Under the pieces are notes generated by a model, which saw only the letters and a list, made by a program, of their open reading frames with translations, had not been told where the DNA came from and ran no database searches. This document shows positions 46,708 through 56,790 of a stretch of DNA of 64,000 bases, one piece after another (the first letter of the stretch is position 1; each line of letters starts with the position of its first letter). The stretch comes from Pseudomonas sp. H9 (lineage in GTDB: Bacteria; Pseudomonadota; Gammaproteobacteria; Pseudomonadales; Pseudomonadaceae): positions 1 through 64,000 of the forward strand of contig NZ_SMOK01000019.1 of assembly GCF_004353925.1 (NCBI RefSeq). Reading direction: 5' to 3'. The translations under genes were made by a program, and so were the position numbers.

Positions 46708-47376
46708 ATGACCACTATTCCAGCACTCTGCCCGACCCCTGAAGCGGGGGCGCGCAAGGGGCGCAAAAACAATCCGGAAAAGACCCGCGAGAACATTCTC
46801 CAGGCGGCAATCAGCGAATTCGTCCAGCAAGGGCTGGCGGGTGCCCGGGTCGATGCTATTGCCGAGCGCACCCAGACTTCCAAGCGCATGATCTACTACT
46901 ACTTCAACAGCAAGGAGCAGTTGTATGTCGAGGTGCTGGAAAAGCTTTACGGCGACATCCGCAACACCGAAAGCAGCTTGCACCTAGCCGAGCTGGAACC
47001 ACGCCAGGGGATTCGCCGACTGATCGAGTTCACCTTCGATCACCATGACCGCAACGTCGATTTCGTGCGTATCGTCTGCAACGAAAACATGCACCACGGT
47101 GAGTATGTGAAGCGCTCTGCGGCGATTCGCTCGATGAACAAAACCGTGCTCATCGCGCTGGACGAAATTTTGCGCCGCGGTGCCGCCGAGGGAGTTTTCC
47201 GCCAAGGCCTGGAGGCCTTGGATGTGCACCTGTTGATCAGTTCGTTCTGCTTCTATCGAGTATCGAACCGCAACACCTTTGGTGAGATCTTTCAGGTCAA
47301 TTTCGAAGATGCAGAACTGAAGGCGCGCCATCGCGAGATGATCTGCGAGTCGGTGCTGCGCTTCCTGCAAGCCTGA
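46708..47376 (+). CDS. TetR-family regulator
   Basis: The 222-residue protein starts with a basic tail (EAGARKGRKNNPEKT) then a TetR HTH (GARVDAIAERTQTSKRMIYY, YFNSKEQLYVEVLEKL). It lies 77 bp after quiC and probably controls the quiC/MFS divergent promoter. The ligand is not known. Confidence 0.9.
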   Translation: MTTIPALCPTPEAGARKGRKNNPEKTRENILQAAISEFVQQGLAGARVDAIAERTQTSKRMIYYYFNSKEQLYVEVLEKLYGDIRNTESSLHLAELEPRQGIRRLIEFTFDHHDRNVDFVRIVCNENMHHGEYVKRSAAIRSMNKTVLIALDEILRRGAAEGVFRQGLEALDVHLLISSFCFYRVSNRNTFGEIFQVNFEDAELKARHREMICESVLRFLQA

Positions 47377-47377
47377 A

Positions 47378-47426
47378 TCGCGGGGCAAGCCCGCTCCCAC
47401 GGTAGGAGCGGGCTTGCCCCGCGATG
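47378..47426. repeat. REP pair (inverted)
   Basis: Two adjoining REP copies separate the convergent TetR and shikimate dehydrogenase genes. Confidence 0.9.
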
Positions 47427-47430
47427 CTAC

Positions 47431-48291
47431 TCAACTCCCCATTTGATGGAAATGCTCAAGCATCCGTGAAGCATCCGCCTCCCGCCCGCTGAACAGCTCA
47501 AACGCTTTCACCGCCTGAAACACCGCCATGTTCGAGCCATCCAGGGTACGGCAACCCAGCGCGCGGGCTTCGCGCAGCAACTCGGTTTCCAGTGGAAAAT
47601 AGACGATCTCCGCCACCCACAAACCGGCTCGCAGTAGCGCCTTGGGCACCGGCATCCCCGGCAGTTTGGCCATGCCCATCGGTGTGCTGTTGACCAGACC
47701 GTCGGCTTTGGCCATGGCGCTTTCCAGGTCATGGCCGACACGAGCCCGACCGCCGTCGAAGTGAGCATTGAGGTTATCCACAAGCGCTTGGGCGCGGGCC
47801 GTCTCGACATCGAAGATGCTCAAGTTCTCAACCCCTTCTGCCAGCAGTGCATGGGCGACTGCCGCACCGGCGCCACCGGCCCCCATCTGTACTACCTGAC
47901 GGCGTGGCACATCGCTCAGCCCCCGGCGAAAGCCTTCGGCAAAACCCAGGCAGTCGGTGTTGTGGCCGATGCGCTTGCCATCCTTGAGCACCACCGTGTT
48001 GACGGCACCAATGCCTCGCGCTTCGGCGGACAGTTCATCGAGCAGCGGCAAGATCACTTGCTTGCACGGGAAGGTAATGTTCAACCCCGTGAAACCCATC
48101 GACTCGGCAGCCGTAAGCAACTGCTCAAGGGCGCTGCTGTCGAGTTTCAACTGATCCAGATCGATCAGCCGATACAAGTACGTCAGGCCCTGGGCATGGC
48201 CTTCGTGCTCATGCAGCGCTGGGGTTCGCGAGGCCTGGATACCTGCACCGATCAGGCCGGCGAGGATGCCTGTAGGGTGAGCCGGATTCAT
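47431..48291 (-). CDS. Shikimate/quinate dehydrogenase, catabolic type
   Basis: GGAG precedes the ATG. The 286-residue protein has the shikimate dehydrogenase fold: NITFPCKQ with the catalytic lysine, NTDCLGF, and the cofactor loop QMGAGGAGAAVAHALL. At residues 21-24 it has SRTP where biosynthetic AroE has SxS, and continues ALHEHEG. This fits the RifI2/quinate-shikimate dehydrogenase subgroup. Beside quiC it should oxidise shikimate (or quinate) to the dehydro form for breakdown rather than synthesis. Confidence 0.87.
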   Translation of the reverse strand: MNPAHPTGILAGLIGAGIQASRTPALHEHEGHAQGLTYLYRLIDLDQLKLDSSALEQLLTAAESMGFTGLNITFPCKQVILPLLDELSAEARGIGAVNTVVLKDGKRIGHNTDCLGFAEGFRRGLSDVPRRQVVQMGAGGAGAAVAHALLAEGVENLSIFDVETARAQALVDNLNAHFDGGRARVGHDLESAMAKADGLVNSTPMGMAKLPGMPVPKALLRAGLWVAEIVYFPLETELLREARALGCRTLDGSNMAVFQAVKAFELFSGREADASRMLEHFHQMGS

Positions 48292-48450
48292 GGGGAAACT
48301 CCACTATTGTTCTTGGGAAGACACGTGCATTGAAAATGTACCGAATGGTTAATTAGGTCAATCGGTGGCCCCCGCGATCAATGCTTTTGTGTGCGTTGAT
48401 CGCACAGCCTGTGCTAAACCTGTTGCTTGCACCTGACCACGGAGGGAGAC

Positions 48451-49623
48451 ATGGCAATGCCGTTTAACAATCAGCAGTTGATGGGGGAAACCTGGCCGGG
48501 CCTGGCCAACCTGACCCAATCGATCTTCGCCAGCTTGGGGGGCCGGGGCTTTCGCAACAGTTTCCACCTCGATCGCTCGCAGGCGACCTGCTTGCTGCTG
48601 ATTGATGGCCTGGGATGGAATCTATTGCAGGCCCATGCCCGGCATGCGCCGTTTCTCGCTTCATTGATGCAGCCTGACGCGTGTTTTCGCGTGGGCTTTC
48701 CGGCGACCACCGCCTGCAGTCTGGCTTCGGTGACATCGGGGCTGGGTAGCGGTGCTCATGGCATTGTCGGTTGCAGTTTTGCCCTGGATGAACAGACCGA
48801 GCTGTCGCCACTGTCCTGGACCACTGAAGCGCTGCACGCCGAAGTGCAGGCAGGTGCTGCCCCCGAACCTGGCGCGTTTATCGTGCCACCTGATGCCTGG
48901 AGCCTGGCCAGCGCACAGGGGATTGCCGTCAGCACGGTCATGCTTGGGCGTTATGCCAATTCAGCGTTCAGTCAGGCGATCTACAAAGCAGGGCAGATAC
49001 TTCCAGCGCCGGCGTATGACGCCTACCCGGCGCTGGTCAACGCAGCCTTGGCGGGTGGCGGGCCTGCTTTCTGCTTTGCCTATTTCGGCGATCTGGATTT
49101 TGCCGGGCACTTGTTCGGCCCTGGCTCTGAAGGCTGGATCAAACAGCTGGAAATCGCGGATCAGTTGGCTCGGGCGATTGCCGACAAACTGCCAGAGTCT
49201 GTGCAACTGATGGTGATCGCCGACCATGGCATGCTGGCGCTGGACAGCGCTCAGGTCCATGACTTTGACCTCGACCCGGTTTTGCAGGAGGGCGTACGGG
49301 CCATTGCCGGTGATATTCGTGCGCGCCATCTGTATGTGCCTGCACAGCAAGACCGCGTGCACGAGCGCTGGCAAAACCGTTTAGGTGATGAATACCGGGT
49401 GCTGTCCAAAGCCCAGGCGATTGCCAAGGGGCTGTTTGGTGATGTGATGCTGAGTCAGGCCGAAGCGCGGATCGGTGACCTGATTGTGGTACCGACCGGG
49501 GAGGGGGGAATTATTCGCAGCCAGGTGGAGAAGCATGCCAGCCAGTGGCGTGGGCACCATGGCGCATTGACCGATGCCGATCAGTTGGTGCCGCTGCTGA
49601 TGTGCAGAGGATCGCGGGTGTAG
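48451..49623 (+). CDS. Alkaline-phosphatase-superfamily phosphodiesterase
   Basis: Started at 48451 after GGAGGGA. The 390-residue protein has the nucleotide pyrophosphatase/phosphodiesterase pattern: CLLLIDGLGWN with the first metal aspartate, FPATTACSLASVTSG with the nucleophile, YFGDLDFAGHLFG and VIADHGML. No signal peptide is evident, so it may act in the cytoplasm. Substrate unknown. Not linked to the neighbouring genes. Confidence 0.85.
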   Translation: MAMPFNNQQLMGETWPGLANLTQSIFASLGGRGFRNSFHLDRSQATCLLLIDGLGWNLLQAHARHAPFLASLMQPDACFRVGFPATTACSLASVTSGLGSGAHGIVGCSFALDEQTELSPLSWTTEALHAEVQAGAAPEPGAFIVPPDAWSLASAQGIAVSTVMLGRYANSAFSQAIYKAGQILPAPAYDAYPALVNAALAGGGPAFCFAYFGDLDFAGHLFGPGSEGWIKQLEIADQLARAIADKLPESVQLMVIADHGMLALDSAQVHDFDLDPVLQEGVRAIAGDIRARHLYVPAQQDRVHERWQNRLGDEYRVLSKAQAIAKGLFGDVMLSQAEARIGDLIVVPTGEGGIIRSQVEKHASQWRGHHGALTDADQLVPLLMCRGSRV

Positions 49624-49624
49624 C

Positions 49625-49678
49625 CCCCTCCCACAGGGAGAATGTTCCTGCTGTGGGAGCGGGCTTGCCCCGCGAAAG
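49625..49678. repeat. REP with degenerate partner
   Basis: A good REP core is at 49653-49676. A short facing fragment (CCCTCCCACAGGGAG) precedes it. It separates the phosphodiesterase from trmA. Confidence 0.75.
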
Positions 49679-49691
49679 AGGTAACACCCAC

Positions 49692-50777
49692 TCAGCGCCG
49701 AACCAACAGCACTCCACTTTCCATGTGATGGGTATACGGAAACTGGTCAAACAACGCGCAACGCTCGATGCGGTGCGTGTCGTGCAACTGGGCAATGTTT
49801 GCCGCCAGTGTTTCCGGGTTGCAGGAGATGTACAGGATGTTGTCGAAGCGCCGGGTCAACTCGCAGGTGTCCGGGTCCATGCCGGCACGTGGCGGATCGA
49901 CAAACACGCTACCGAACTCATAGCTCTTCAGGTCAATACCTTCCAGGCGACGGAACGGACGTACTTCATTCAGCGCTTCCGTCAGCTCTTCGGCCGACAA
50001 ACGTACCAGTCGCACGTTGTCCACAGCGTTGTCGTCCAGGTTGTGCAGGGCGGCGTTGACCGAGGTCTTGCTGATCTCCGTGGCCAGTACCTTACGTACT
50101 CGGGTAGCCAGGGGCAGGGTGAAGTTACCGTTACCGCAGTACAGCTCCAGCAGATCGTCCTGGCGCTCGCCAAGGGCTTCATAGGCCCAATTGAGCATCT
50201 TCTGGTTCACCGCGCCGTTAGGTTGGGTGAAGGCGCCTTCCGGTTGGCGGTAGCGGAAGGTGCGTCCGGCGATCTGCAGTTCCTCAACCGCATAATCGCG
50301 GCCGATCACCACACGTTTGCCTTTGGAGCGGCCAATGATGCTCACGCCCAGGTCCTGAGCCAGTTGCTGCGCTGCCGCTTCCCAATGCTCGTCGAGTGGA
50401 CGGTGGTAGCACAGGGTGATCATCGCATCACCTGCCAGGGTGGTGAGGAACTCCACCTGGAACAGCTTGAAACTCAGCGCCGAGCTGGCTTGCCAGGCAG
50501 CTTTGAGCTGCGGCATCAGTTCGTTGATGCGCAGGCTGGCAATTGGGAAGTCTTCGATCAGAATCGGGGTGTGCTTCTCACCGGGAGCGAACATCGCATA
50601 GAAGCGCTGCTCGTTCTCACGCCACAGGCGGAACTCGGCGCGCAGGCGATAGTGCTCGCGCGGTGAATCGAACACCGCAGGCTCCGGGGCATCGAAAGGC
50701 GCCAGCAGCTCGCGCAGGCGCTCGACCTTGGCGTCGAGCTGCTGGGTGTAGGTCGAAGGGTCGAAAACAGCACTCAT
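49692..50777 (-). CDS. trmA: tRNA (uracil-5-)-methyltransferase TrmA
   Basis: The 361-residue SAM enzyme makes m5U54 in t[18 protein letters not shown] is the SAM motif, [13 protein letters not shown] follows, and [11 protein letters not shown] holds the catalytic cysteine. Its ATG overlaps the stop of the permease gene upstream by 4 bp, so they are co-transcribed. Confidence 0.95.
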   Translation of the reverse strand: MSAVFDPSTYTQQLDAKVERLRELLAPFDAPEPAVFDSPREHYRLRAEFRLWRENEQRFYAMFAPGEKHTPILIEDFPIASLRINELMPQLKAAWQASSALSFKLFQVEFLTTLAGDAMITLCYHRPLDEHWEAAAQQLAQDLGVSIIGRSKGKRVVIGRDYAVEELQIAGRTFRYRQPEGAFTQPNGAVNQKMLNWAYEALGERQDDLLELYCGNGNFTLPLATRVRKVLATEISKTSVNAALHNLDDNAVDNVRLVRLSAEELTEALNEVRPFRRLEGIDLKSYEFGSVFVDPPRAGMDPDTCELTRRFDNILYISCNPETLAANIAQLHDTHRIERCALFDQFPYTHHMESGVLLVRR

Positions 50778-52069
50778 GCGTTGAACCAGCCCAGCTTGAT
50801 AACGAACAGCACCGAGAGGATCACCAGCGCGGCGTTCAGGTCGCGGCCACGGCCGGAGATCAGCTTGATCGCGGTCCAGGTAATGAAGCCGAAGGCGATG
50901 CCGTTGGCGATCGAATAGGTCAATGGCATGGCCAGGGCAGTCACCACCACAGGCGCCGCTTCGGTGATGTCGTCCCAGTTTATTTCAGCCAGGCCCGAGG
51001 CCATCAACACGGCGACGAACAACAGCGCCGGTGCGGTGGCGAAGGCTGGCACGCTACCGGCCAGCGGTGCGAAGAACAGTGCCAGCAGGAACAGAATGGC
51101 GACCACGATGGCGGTCAGGCCGGTGCGCCCGCCCGCACTCACCCCGGCAGCCGATTCGATGTAGCTGGTGGTGGTCGACGTGCCCAGCAGGGAGCCGGCC
51201 ATGGCAGCGGTACTGTCGGCAATCAGGGCGCGGCCCATTTTTGGCATATGGCCGTCTTTGCGCATCAGGCCGGCACGTTTGGCCACACCGATCAGGGTGC
51301 CGGAGTTGTCGAACAGGTCAACGAACAGGAAGGCAAAGATTACGCTGACCAAGCCGACATCCAGTGCCCCGCGGATGTCCAGTTGCAGGAAGGTCGGCGC
51401 CAGCGAAGGTGGCATCGAGACAACGCCGTTGAATGGGGTGAAGCCCAACCCAATCGAGGCAACGGTCACCGCCAGAATGCCGATCAATACGGCACCACGC
51501 ACTTTCAACGCTTCCAGGGCGACAATCAGGAAGAAGCCCAGGGTGGCGAGGATCGGTGCTGGTTGCTTGAGGTCACCCAGGCCCACCAGGGTTGCAGAGT
51601 TATCGACGACGATGCCGGCGTTATGCAGGGCGATCAGCGCCAGAAACAGACCGATACCGGCGGCGATGGCCGAGCGCAGTGGCAGCGGGATGCTGTTGAC
51701 GATCCACTCACGGATACGAAAGATCGACAGCAGGAAGAAGCACACCGCCGAGATGAATACCGCTCCCAACGCTACTTGCCAGGTGTGGCCCATGTGCAGG
51801 ACTACGGTGTAGGTGAAGAATGCGTTCAGGCCCATGCCTGGTGCCAGGGCGATCGGGTAGTTGGCGATCAGGCCCATGGTGGTCGAGCCGATAGCAGCTG
51901 CCAGACAGGTGGCAACGAACAGCGCGCCTTTGTCCATGCCGGTCTCGCCGAGAATGCTCGGGTTGACGAACAGAATGTAGGCCATGGCCAGGAAGGTGGT
52001 CACGCCCGCGAGAATTTCGGTGCGGACATTGGTGTTGTGCGCTTTTAGTTGAAACAGCCTTTCCAGCAT
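50774..52069 (-). CDS. Purine permease, AzgA-like (NCS2 type)
   Basis: Started at [20 protein letters not shown] (52069) after GGGAG; an in-frame extension to 52255 runs through a REP and is rejected. The 431-residue protein has about 12-14 membrane segments with [16 protein letters not shown], typical of AzgA/PbuG adenine-guanine permeases. It is the first gene of an operon with trmA. Confidence 0.88.
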   Translation of the reverse strand: MLERLFQLKAHNTNVRTEILAGVTTFLAMAYILFVNPSILGETGMDKGALFVATCLAAAIGSTTMGLIANYPIALAPGMGLNAFFTYTVVLHMGHTWQVALGAVFISAVCFFLLSIFRIREWIVNSIPLPLRSAIAAGIGLFLALIALHNAGIVVDNSATLVGLGDLKQPAPILATLGFFLIVALEALKVRGAVLIGILAVTVASIGLGFTPFNGVVSMPPSLAPTFLQLDIRGALDVGLVSVIFAFLFVDLFDNSGTLIGVAKRAGLMRKDGHMPKMGRALIADSTAAMAGSLLGTSTTTSYIESAAGVSAGGRTGLTAIVVAILFLLALFFAPLAGSVPAFATAPALLFVAVLMASGLAEINWDDITEAAPVVVTALAMPLTYSIANGIAFGFITWTAIKLISGRGRDLNAALVILSVLFVIKLGWFNA

Positions 52070-52214
52070 GCCTGCTCCCAGTGGCGCGCCCCGGCGCCGT
52101 GAATGTATCGACCCCATCAGCAAAGCACAGACCGTACCGGACAGCGTGTGGAATGTGATCGAGTCGGAAAAAAGCCGCGCATCATACCAGCAAGCTTGCG
52201 GTTGCACGATCACG

Positions 52215-52285
52215 GTAGGAGCGGGCTTGCCCCGCGATTGAGTAATGGCAGTCACAACGCATCGCGGGGCAAGCCCGCTCCTACA
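52215..52285. repeat. REP pair (inverted)
   Basis: Facing REP copies at 52215-52238 and 52262-52285, between the purine permease and the MFS gene. Confidence 0.9.
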
Positions 52286-52295
52286 GACAGCCGCT

Positions 52296-53516
52296 TCAGC
52301 GGCTGTGCAGGTGGTCGCGGTTTGCCAAGCTCGGAAACAGCTTGATCCACACTCCGGTCACCACCAGCGTACCGACGCCACCGAGCACCACCGCCGGCAC
52401 AGTGCCGAACCAATGCGCGGTCAGCCCCGACTCGAACTCGCCCAGTTGGTTCGAGGCGCCGATGAACAAGCCATTCACTGCACTGACCCGGCCACGCATT
52501 TCATCCGGCGTTTCCAGCTGCACGAAGGCACCACGAATCACCATGCTGATCATGTCGGCAGCGCCGAGCACAGCCAGCACTGCCAGGGAAAACCAGAACG
52601 AGGTGGAAAGGCCGAAGGCGATGGTGGCCACGCCGAAAATACCGACAGCGGTGAACATCACCCGGCCCACATTGCGCTCAACGGGAAAGCGCGCCAGCCA
52701 CAGCGACATCAACAGCGCACCTACCGCCGGTGCCGAACGCAGCAGCCCCAGTCCCCAAGGGCCGGTGAGCAGGATGTCTTTGGCAAATACCGGCAGCAGC
52801 GCGGTGGCCCCACCCAACAGCACCGCGAACAGGTCGAGCGAGATCGCCCCGAGGATGTCCGGGCGGCTGCGGATAAAACGTATGCCGGCCAGCAGCGATT
52901 CCAGGCTGGCGCGACCGTTTCGCGGCGCTTGTGGCTTTACAGTGAGGCTCAAGGTCAACAGGCAGGCAGTCACGTACAGCGCAACGGTCGGGCCGTACAC
53001 CCACACACTGCCGAACGCATAAAGAAAGCCACCCACTGCCGGTGCAACGATGGTGGCGGCTTGCATGGCCGACGCCGAGGCCGCCACGGCACGCGGGAAC
53101 AACGCCGATGGTACAACGTTAGGCAGTAGCGCCTGGGTGGCGGGCATTTCGAAGGAACGGGTGCTGCCGAGCAGAAAAGCGAGGATGAAGATCATCTCGC
53201 GGCTGACATTGCCGGTGCTGCTGGCGATCACCAGCGCCAGGGCGATCAGTGCCTGGGCACTCTGGCAGAGCGCGGCGACACGACGCCGGTCGTAGCGGTC
53301 GGCAACATGCCCGGTATGCAGCATGAACAACACCCGTGGGGCGAACTCCACCAGGCCGACCAGGCCCAGATCGAGGACATTGCCGGTCAGTTGATACAGG
53401 TGCCAGCCGATGGCAACGGTGAGCATCTGGAATCCGCTGGCGGTACAGACGCGCGCCAGCCAGAAAGCGAGAAAAGGACGGTGGTGGCGCAAAAGCAGGG
53501 GCGGATGGTCTGACAT
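52296..53516 (-). CDS. MFS exporter, EntS/MFS_3 type
   Basis: The 406-residue protein has twelve membrane segments. The GHVADRYDRRRVAALCQSAQ loop and TPDEMRGRVSAVNGLFIG are typical of the EntS-like MFS_3 group of drug or siderophore exporters. Substrate not predictable. Next to cioA but divergent from it. Confidence 0.85.
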   Translation of the reverse strand: MSDHPPLLLRHHRPFLAFWLARVCTASGFQMLTVAIGWHLYQLTGNVLDLGLVGLVEFAPRVLFMLHTGHVADRYDRRRVAALCQSAQALIALALVIASSTGNVSREMIFILAFLLGSTRSFEMPATQALLPNVVPSALFPRAVAASASAMQAATIVAPAVGGFLYAFGSVWVYGPTVALYVTACLLTLSLTVKPQAPRNGRASLESLLAGIRFIRSRPDILGAISLDLFAVLLGGATALLPVFAKDILLTGPWGLGLLRSAPAVGALLMSLWLARFPVERNVGRVMFTAVGIFGVATIAFGLSTSFWFSLAVLAVLGAADMISMVIRGAFVQLETPDEMRGRVSAVNGLFIGASNQLGEFESGLTAHWFGTVPAVVLGGVGTLVVTGVWIKLFPSLANRDHLHSR

Positions 53517-53871
53517 CAGCAGTGCAGAGCCTTGGCGAGGAAACAGCGGTGCAGATTACCACTTGTTTGTAACAACAGGTTGCGGAGTGTCCGGGTGACG
53601 CGTACGCATGCACCATTCTGGGGCGCAAAAAAACAGCGTAACTGATCTGCGGCAATCAACCACACAACCTCGCAGGCCTTTCAGGACTATCCTTTTCTGG
53701 CAGCCGTTGATCTGGATCAATAGTTTCATTTGCAACGGTTGGGCCTCAGGGCCGAATTCCCTGCGTTGTGAAGTTTTAGAACAACTCCAACTAGCCGCAC
53801 TGAACTACCGTGGGGGCAGTTGGCGCCAAGGTGCATCGCCTGACGCCGGATTACCTGACAGAGGAAGCACT
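53517..53871. promoter_or_regulatory. Divergent region upstream of cioA with Anr box
   Basis: TTGAT-CTGG-ATCAA at 53707-53720 is a perfect Anr/Fnr site, ~150 bp before the cioA start. In Pseudomonas, Anr is known to repress cioAB at low oxygen. The rest of the region shows no gene. Confidence 0.8.
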
Positions 53872-55311
53872 ATGTTCGGATTAGAGGCTCTAGATCTCGC
53901 CCGAATCCAGTTTGCATTTACCGTGTCCTTTCACATCCTGTTTCCAGCCATCACCATTGGCCTGGCAAGTTACCTGGCTGTGCTTGAGGGGTTGTGGCTC
54001 AAAACCAACAACAGCGTCTACCGTGACCTTTACCATTTCTGGTCGAAAATCTTTGCCGTCAACTTCGGCATGGGTGTGGTCTCCGGTTTGGTCATGGCGT
54101 ATCAGTTCGGTACCAACTGGAGCAAGTTCTCCGATTTTGCCGGTTCCATCACCGGACCGCTGCTCACTTATGAAGTACTGACGGCCTTCTTCCTTGAAGC
54201 CGGTTTCCTCGGCGTCATGCTGTTTGGCTGGAACCGCGTAGGCCGTGGCCTGCACTTCTTCGCGACCGTCATGGTGGCCATCGGTACGATCATTTCGACC
54301 TTCTGGATTCTCGCTTCCAACAGCTGGATGCAGACTCCGCAAGGCTACGAGATCGTCAATGGCGTGGTGGTTCCGGTGGACTGGTTCGCGGTGATTTTCA
54401 ACCCGTCGTTCCCGTACCGTCTGCTGCACATGGCCACTGCCGCATTCGTTGCCACAGCGTTCTTCGTTGGCGCATCGGCGGCCTGGCATTTGCTGCGTGG
54501 GCGTGACAACCCGGCGATTCGTAAAATGCTCTCGATGGCCATGTGGATGGCCCTGATCGTGGCGCCAATCCAGGCGGTGATCGGTGACTTCCACGGCTTG
54601 AACACCCTCAAGCACCAACCGGTGAAAATCGCGGCGATTGAAGGCCACTGGGAGAATGTCGGTGACGAGCCGACCCCTCTGATCCTGTTCGGCATTCCCG
54701 ACATGGAAGCCGAGACCACCCGTTACAAACTGGAAATTCCGGCCCTGGGCAGCTTGATCCTGACGCACAGCTTGGACAAGCAAGTTCCGGCGATGAAGGA
54801 GTTCCCGAAGGAAGACCGGCCTAACTCCACCGTAGTGTTCTGGTCGTTCCGGATCATGGTCGGCCTGGGCATGCTGATGATCCTGGTCGGCTTGTGGAGC
54901 GTATGGCTGCGTATGCGCGACAAGCTCTACAGCTCCCGTCCTTTCCTTTACCTGACCTTGTGGATGGGGCCGTCTGGCTTGATCGCAATCCTCGCTGGCT
55001 GGTTCACCACCGAAGTCGGGCGTCAGCCCTGGGTGGTGTATGGCGTGATGCGTACTGCCGATGGTGTTTCCAATCACAGCTACACCCAATTGGGCGTGAC
55101 GCTGGTGATGTTCGTAGTGGTTTATTTCGCTCTGTTCGGTGCGGGCCTGGGCTACATGATGCGCTTGGTGCGCAAAGGGCCGAAAACCGGCGAGGGTAAA
55201 GAAACCATCAAGGGTGGGCCTGGCCAGCACCGTACGCCAGCGCGACCGCTGTCTGCTGCTGACGACGATCATGACGATGGCGAACACACCAGCCTGAGCA
55301 AGGGGAACTGA
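53872..55311 (+). CDS. cioA: Cyanide-insensitive oxidase (bd-type) subunit I
   Basis: Started at MFGLEALDLARIQFA (53872), after GAGGAAG. The 479-residue cytochrome bd-type subunit has His21 and the later PYRLLHMAT histidine as heme ligand candidates, and GRQPWVVYGVMRTADGVS. The quinol loop is the short type typical of the cyanide-insensitive oxidases. The product oxidises ubiquinol without pumping protons. Confidence 0.95.
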   Translation: MFGLEALDLARIQFAFTVSFHILFPAITIGLASYLAVLEGLWLKTNNSVYRDLYHFWSKIFAVNFGMGVVSGLVMAYQFGTNWSKFSDFAGSITGPLLTYEVLTAFFLEAGFLGVMLFGWNRVGRGLHFFATVMVAIGTIISTFWILASNSWMQTPQGYEIVNGVVVPVDWFAVIFNPSFPYRLLHMATAAFVATAFFVGASAAWHLLRGRDNPAIRKMLSMAMWMALIVAPIQAVIGDFHGLNTLKHQPVKIAAIEGHWENVGDEPTPLILFGIPDMEAETTRYKLEIPALGSLILTHSLDKQVPAMKEFPKEDRPNSTVVFWSFRIMVGLGMLMILVGLWSVWLRMRDKLYSSRPFLYLTLWMGPSGLIAILAGWFTTEVGRQPWVVYGVMRTADGVSNHSYTQLGVTLVMFVVVYFALFGAGLGYMMRLVRKGPKTGEGKETIKGGPGQHRTPARPLSAADDDHDDGEHTSLSKGN

Positions 55312-55314
55312 GTC

Positions 55315-56322
55315 ATGGGTATTGATCTTCCACTGATCTGGGCCGTGATCATTATCTTCGGCATCATGATGTACGTGGTCATGGATGGTTTCGACCTGGG
55401 GATCGGCATTCTTTTCCCCTTCGTCAAAGGCGAGCAAGACCGCGACGTGATGATGAACACCGTCGCGCCGGTCTGGGACGGTAACGAAACCTGGTTGGTG
55501 CTGGGCGGCGCGGCGCTGTTTGGTGCCTTCCCGCTGGCCTATGCCGTGGTGCTTTCGGCACTGTACCTGCCATTGATGTTGATGCTGGTCGGTTTGATCT
55601 TCCGTGGTGTAGCGTTCGAGTTCCGCTTCAAGGCCACGGCTGAAAAGCGCCACCTCTGGGACAAGGCGTTCATTGGCGGGTCGCTGGCGGCCACCTTCTT
55701 CCAGGGTGTAGCACTGGGGGCCTTCATCGAAGGCTTCAAAGTGGTCGACCGTAGCTACGCTGGTGGCGCCTTCGACTGGCTGACCCCGTTCAGCCTGTTC
55801 TGTGGGCTCGGGCTGATCGTGGCCTACGCCTTGCTCGGCTGCACCTGGCTGATCATGAAGACCGAAGGCAAGCTGCAACTGCAGATGCATGACCTGGCCC
55901 GTCCACTGGCCCTGGTGCTACTGGCAGTGACCGGTATCGTCAGCATCTGGACGCCGCTGGCGCATCCGGAAATCGCCACGCGCTGGTTCACCCTGCCGAA
56001 CCTGTTCTGGTTCCTGCCGGTGCCGATCCTGGTGCTGGTGACCCTGTACGGTTTGTTGCGGGCGGTGGCACGCAATGCGCACTACACCCCGTTCCTGCTG
56101 ACCCTGGCGCTGATTTTCCTGGGCTACAGTGGCCTTGGCATCAGCTTGTGGCCGAACATCATCCCACCATCGATCTCGATCTGGGACGCTGCCGCGCCGC
56201 CGCAAAGCATGGGCTTCATGCTGGTTGGGGCATTGTTCATCATTCCATTCATCCTGGGTTACACCTTCTGGAGCTACTACGTGTTCCGCGGCAAGGTGAC
56301 CCACGAGGATGGCTATCACTAG
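55315..56322 (+). CDS. cioB: Cyanide-insensitive oxidase (bd-type) subunit II
   Basis: The 335-residue partner starts four bases after the cioA stop. MYVVMDGFDLGIGILFPFVK and VAPVWDGNETWLVLGG are the family signatures, and eight to nine membrane segments are visible. Co-transcribed with cioA and the small protein that follows. Confidence 0.95.
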   Translation: MGIDLPLIWAVIIIFGIMMYVVMDGFDLGIGILFPFVKGEQDRDVMMNTVAPVWDGNETWLVLGGAALFGAFPLAYAVVLSALYLPLMLMLVGLIFRGVAFEFRFKATAEKRHLWDKAFIGGSLAATFFQGVALGAFIEGFKVVDRSYAGGAFDWLTPFSLFCGLGLIVAYALLGCTWLIMKTEGKLQLQMHDLARPLALVLLAVTGIVSIWTPLAHPEIATRWFTLPNLFWFLPVPILVLVTLYGLLRAVARNAHYTPFLLTLALIFLGYSGLGISLWPNIIPPSISIWDAAAPPQSMGFMLVGALFIIPFILGYTFWSYYVFRGKVTHEDGYH

Positions 56323-56334
56323 GAGGGCCTGGCG

Positions 56335-56490
56335 ATGACCGGCAAACACACCTTCGATGAAGAGAAAAAGCCACTGTGGCAGCGACTCGGCTGGCTGGCC
56401 CTGATCTGGGTTTGCAGCGTCGCGGCACTGGGGGTTGCGGCCTGGCTGATGCGCATGTTCATGGCGGCAGCCGGCTTGAGTACCCCCTGA
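56335..56490 (+). CDS. Small membrane protein of DUF2474 type, cioAB partner
   Basis: AGGAGG lies 12-17 bp before the ATG and the gene begins 12 bp after cioB. The 51-residue product has a hydrophilic start (MTGKHTFDEEKKPLWQRL) and a single membrane helix (GWLALIWVCSVAALGVAAWL). Short one-helix proteins like CydX and DUF2474 accompany bd oxidases and stabilise the complex; that role is inferred. Confidence 0.85.
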   Translation: MTGKHTFDEEKKPLWQRLGWLALIWVCSVAALGVAAWLMRMFMAAAGLSTP

Positions 56491-56526
56491 TACATCATTC
56501 CCACCTCCCGCCTTACAGCGGATTGA

Positions 56527-56560
56527 CCCTTCGCAACGACAGTTGCGAAGGGTTTTTTTT
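56527..56560 (+). terminator. Terminator of the cioAB operon
   Basis: CCCTTCGCAAC (56527-56537), GACA loop, GTTGCGAAGGG (56542-56552) and eight T residues. A strong intrinsic terminator 37 bp after the small gene. Confidence 0.95.
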
Positions 56561-56608
56561 GGTTCTTCACGGAGTGTCGAGGGCGATGGGTGCCGTGGGC
56601 TAATCTCG

Positions 56609-56679
56609 GTAGGAGCGGGCTTGCCCCGCGAAGCGATCTAGCATGCAAAGCCCAGTCGCGGGGCAAGCCCGCTCCTACT
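56609..56679. repeat. REP pair (inverted)
   Basis: Facing REP copies between the cio terminator and rlmG. Confidence 0.9.
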
Positions 56680-56790
56680 GGTAGAGCCCGATGCAGGAGC
56701 CTGCGGGCCGCACCGAACGGATTAGCCCTCCGCTCTCAAAACCAAAGCCAACGCTTCCCCCGCTGAACCTTTTTTTCCTTGGGCTACCGC

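Noticed and set aside
50543..52048. 501-codon plus-strand frame over trmA and the purine permease
   Set aside because: Low-complexity Gln/Gly/Asp/Arg-rich shadow of membrane-protein coding sequence.
53890..55890. 666-codon open frame antisense to cioA and cioB
   Set aside because: A shadow of GC-rich coding on the other strand. The cio genes have clear family motifs and ribosome sites; the antisense product has none.
424..56679. Regularly occurring GCGGGCTTGCCCCGC repeats as CRISPR
   Set aside because: Copies are scattered between genes in inverted pairs without uniform spacers or cas genes; they are REP elements.
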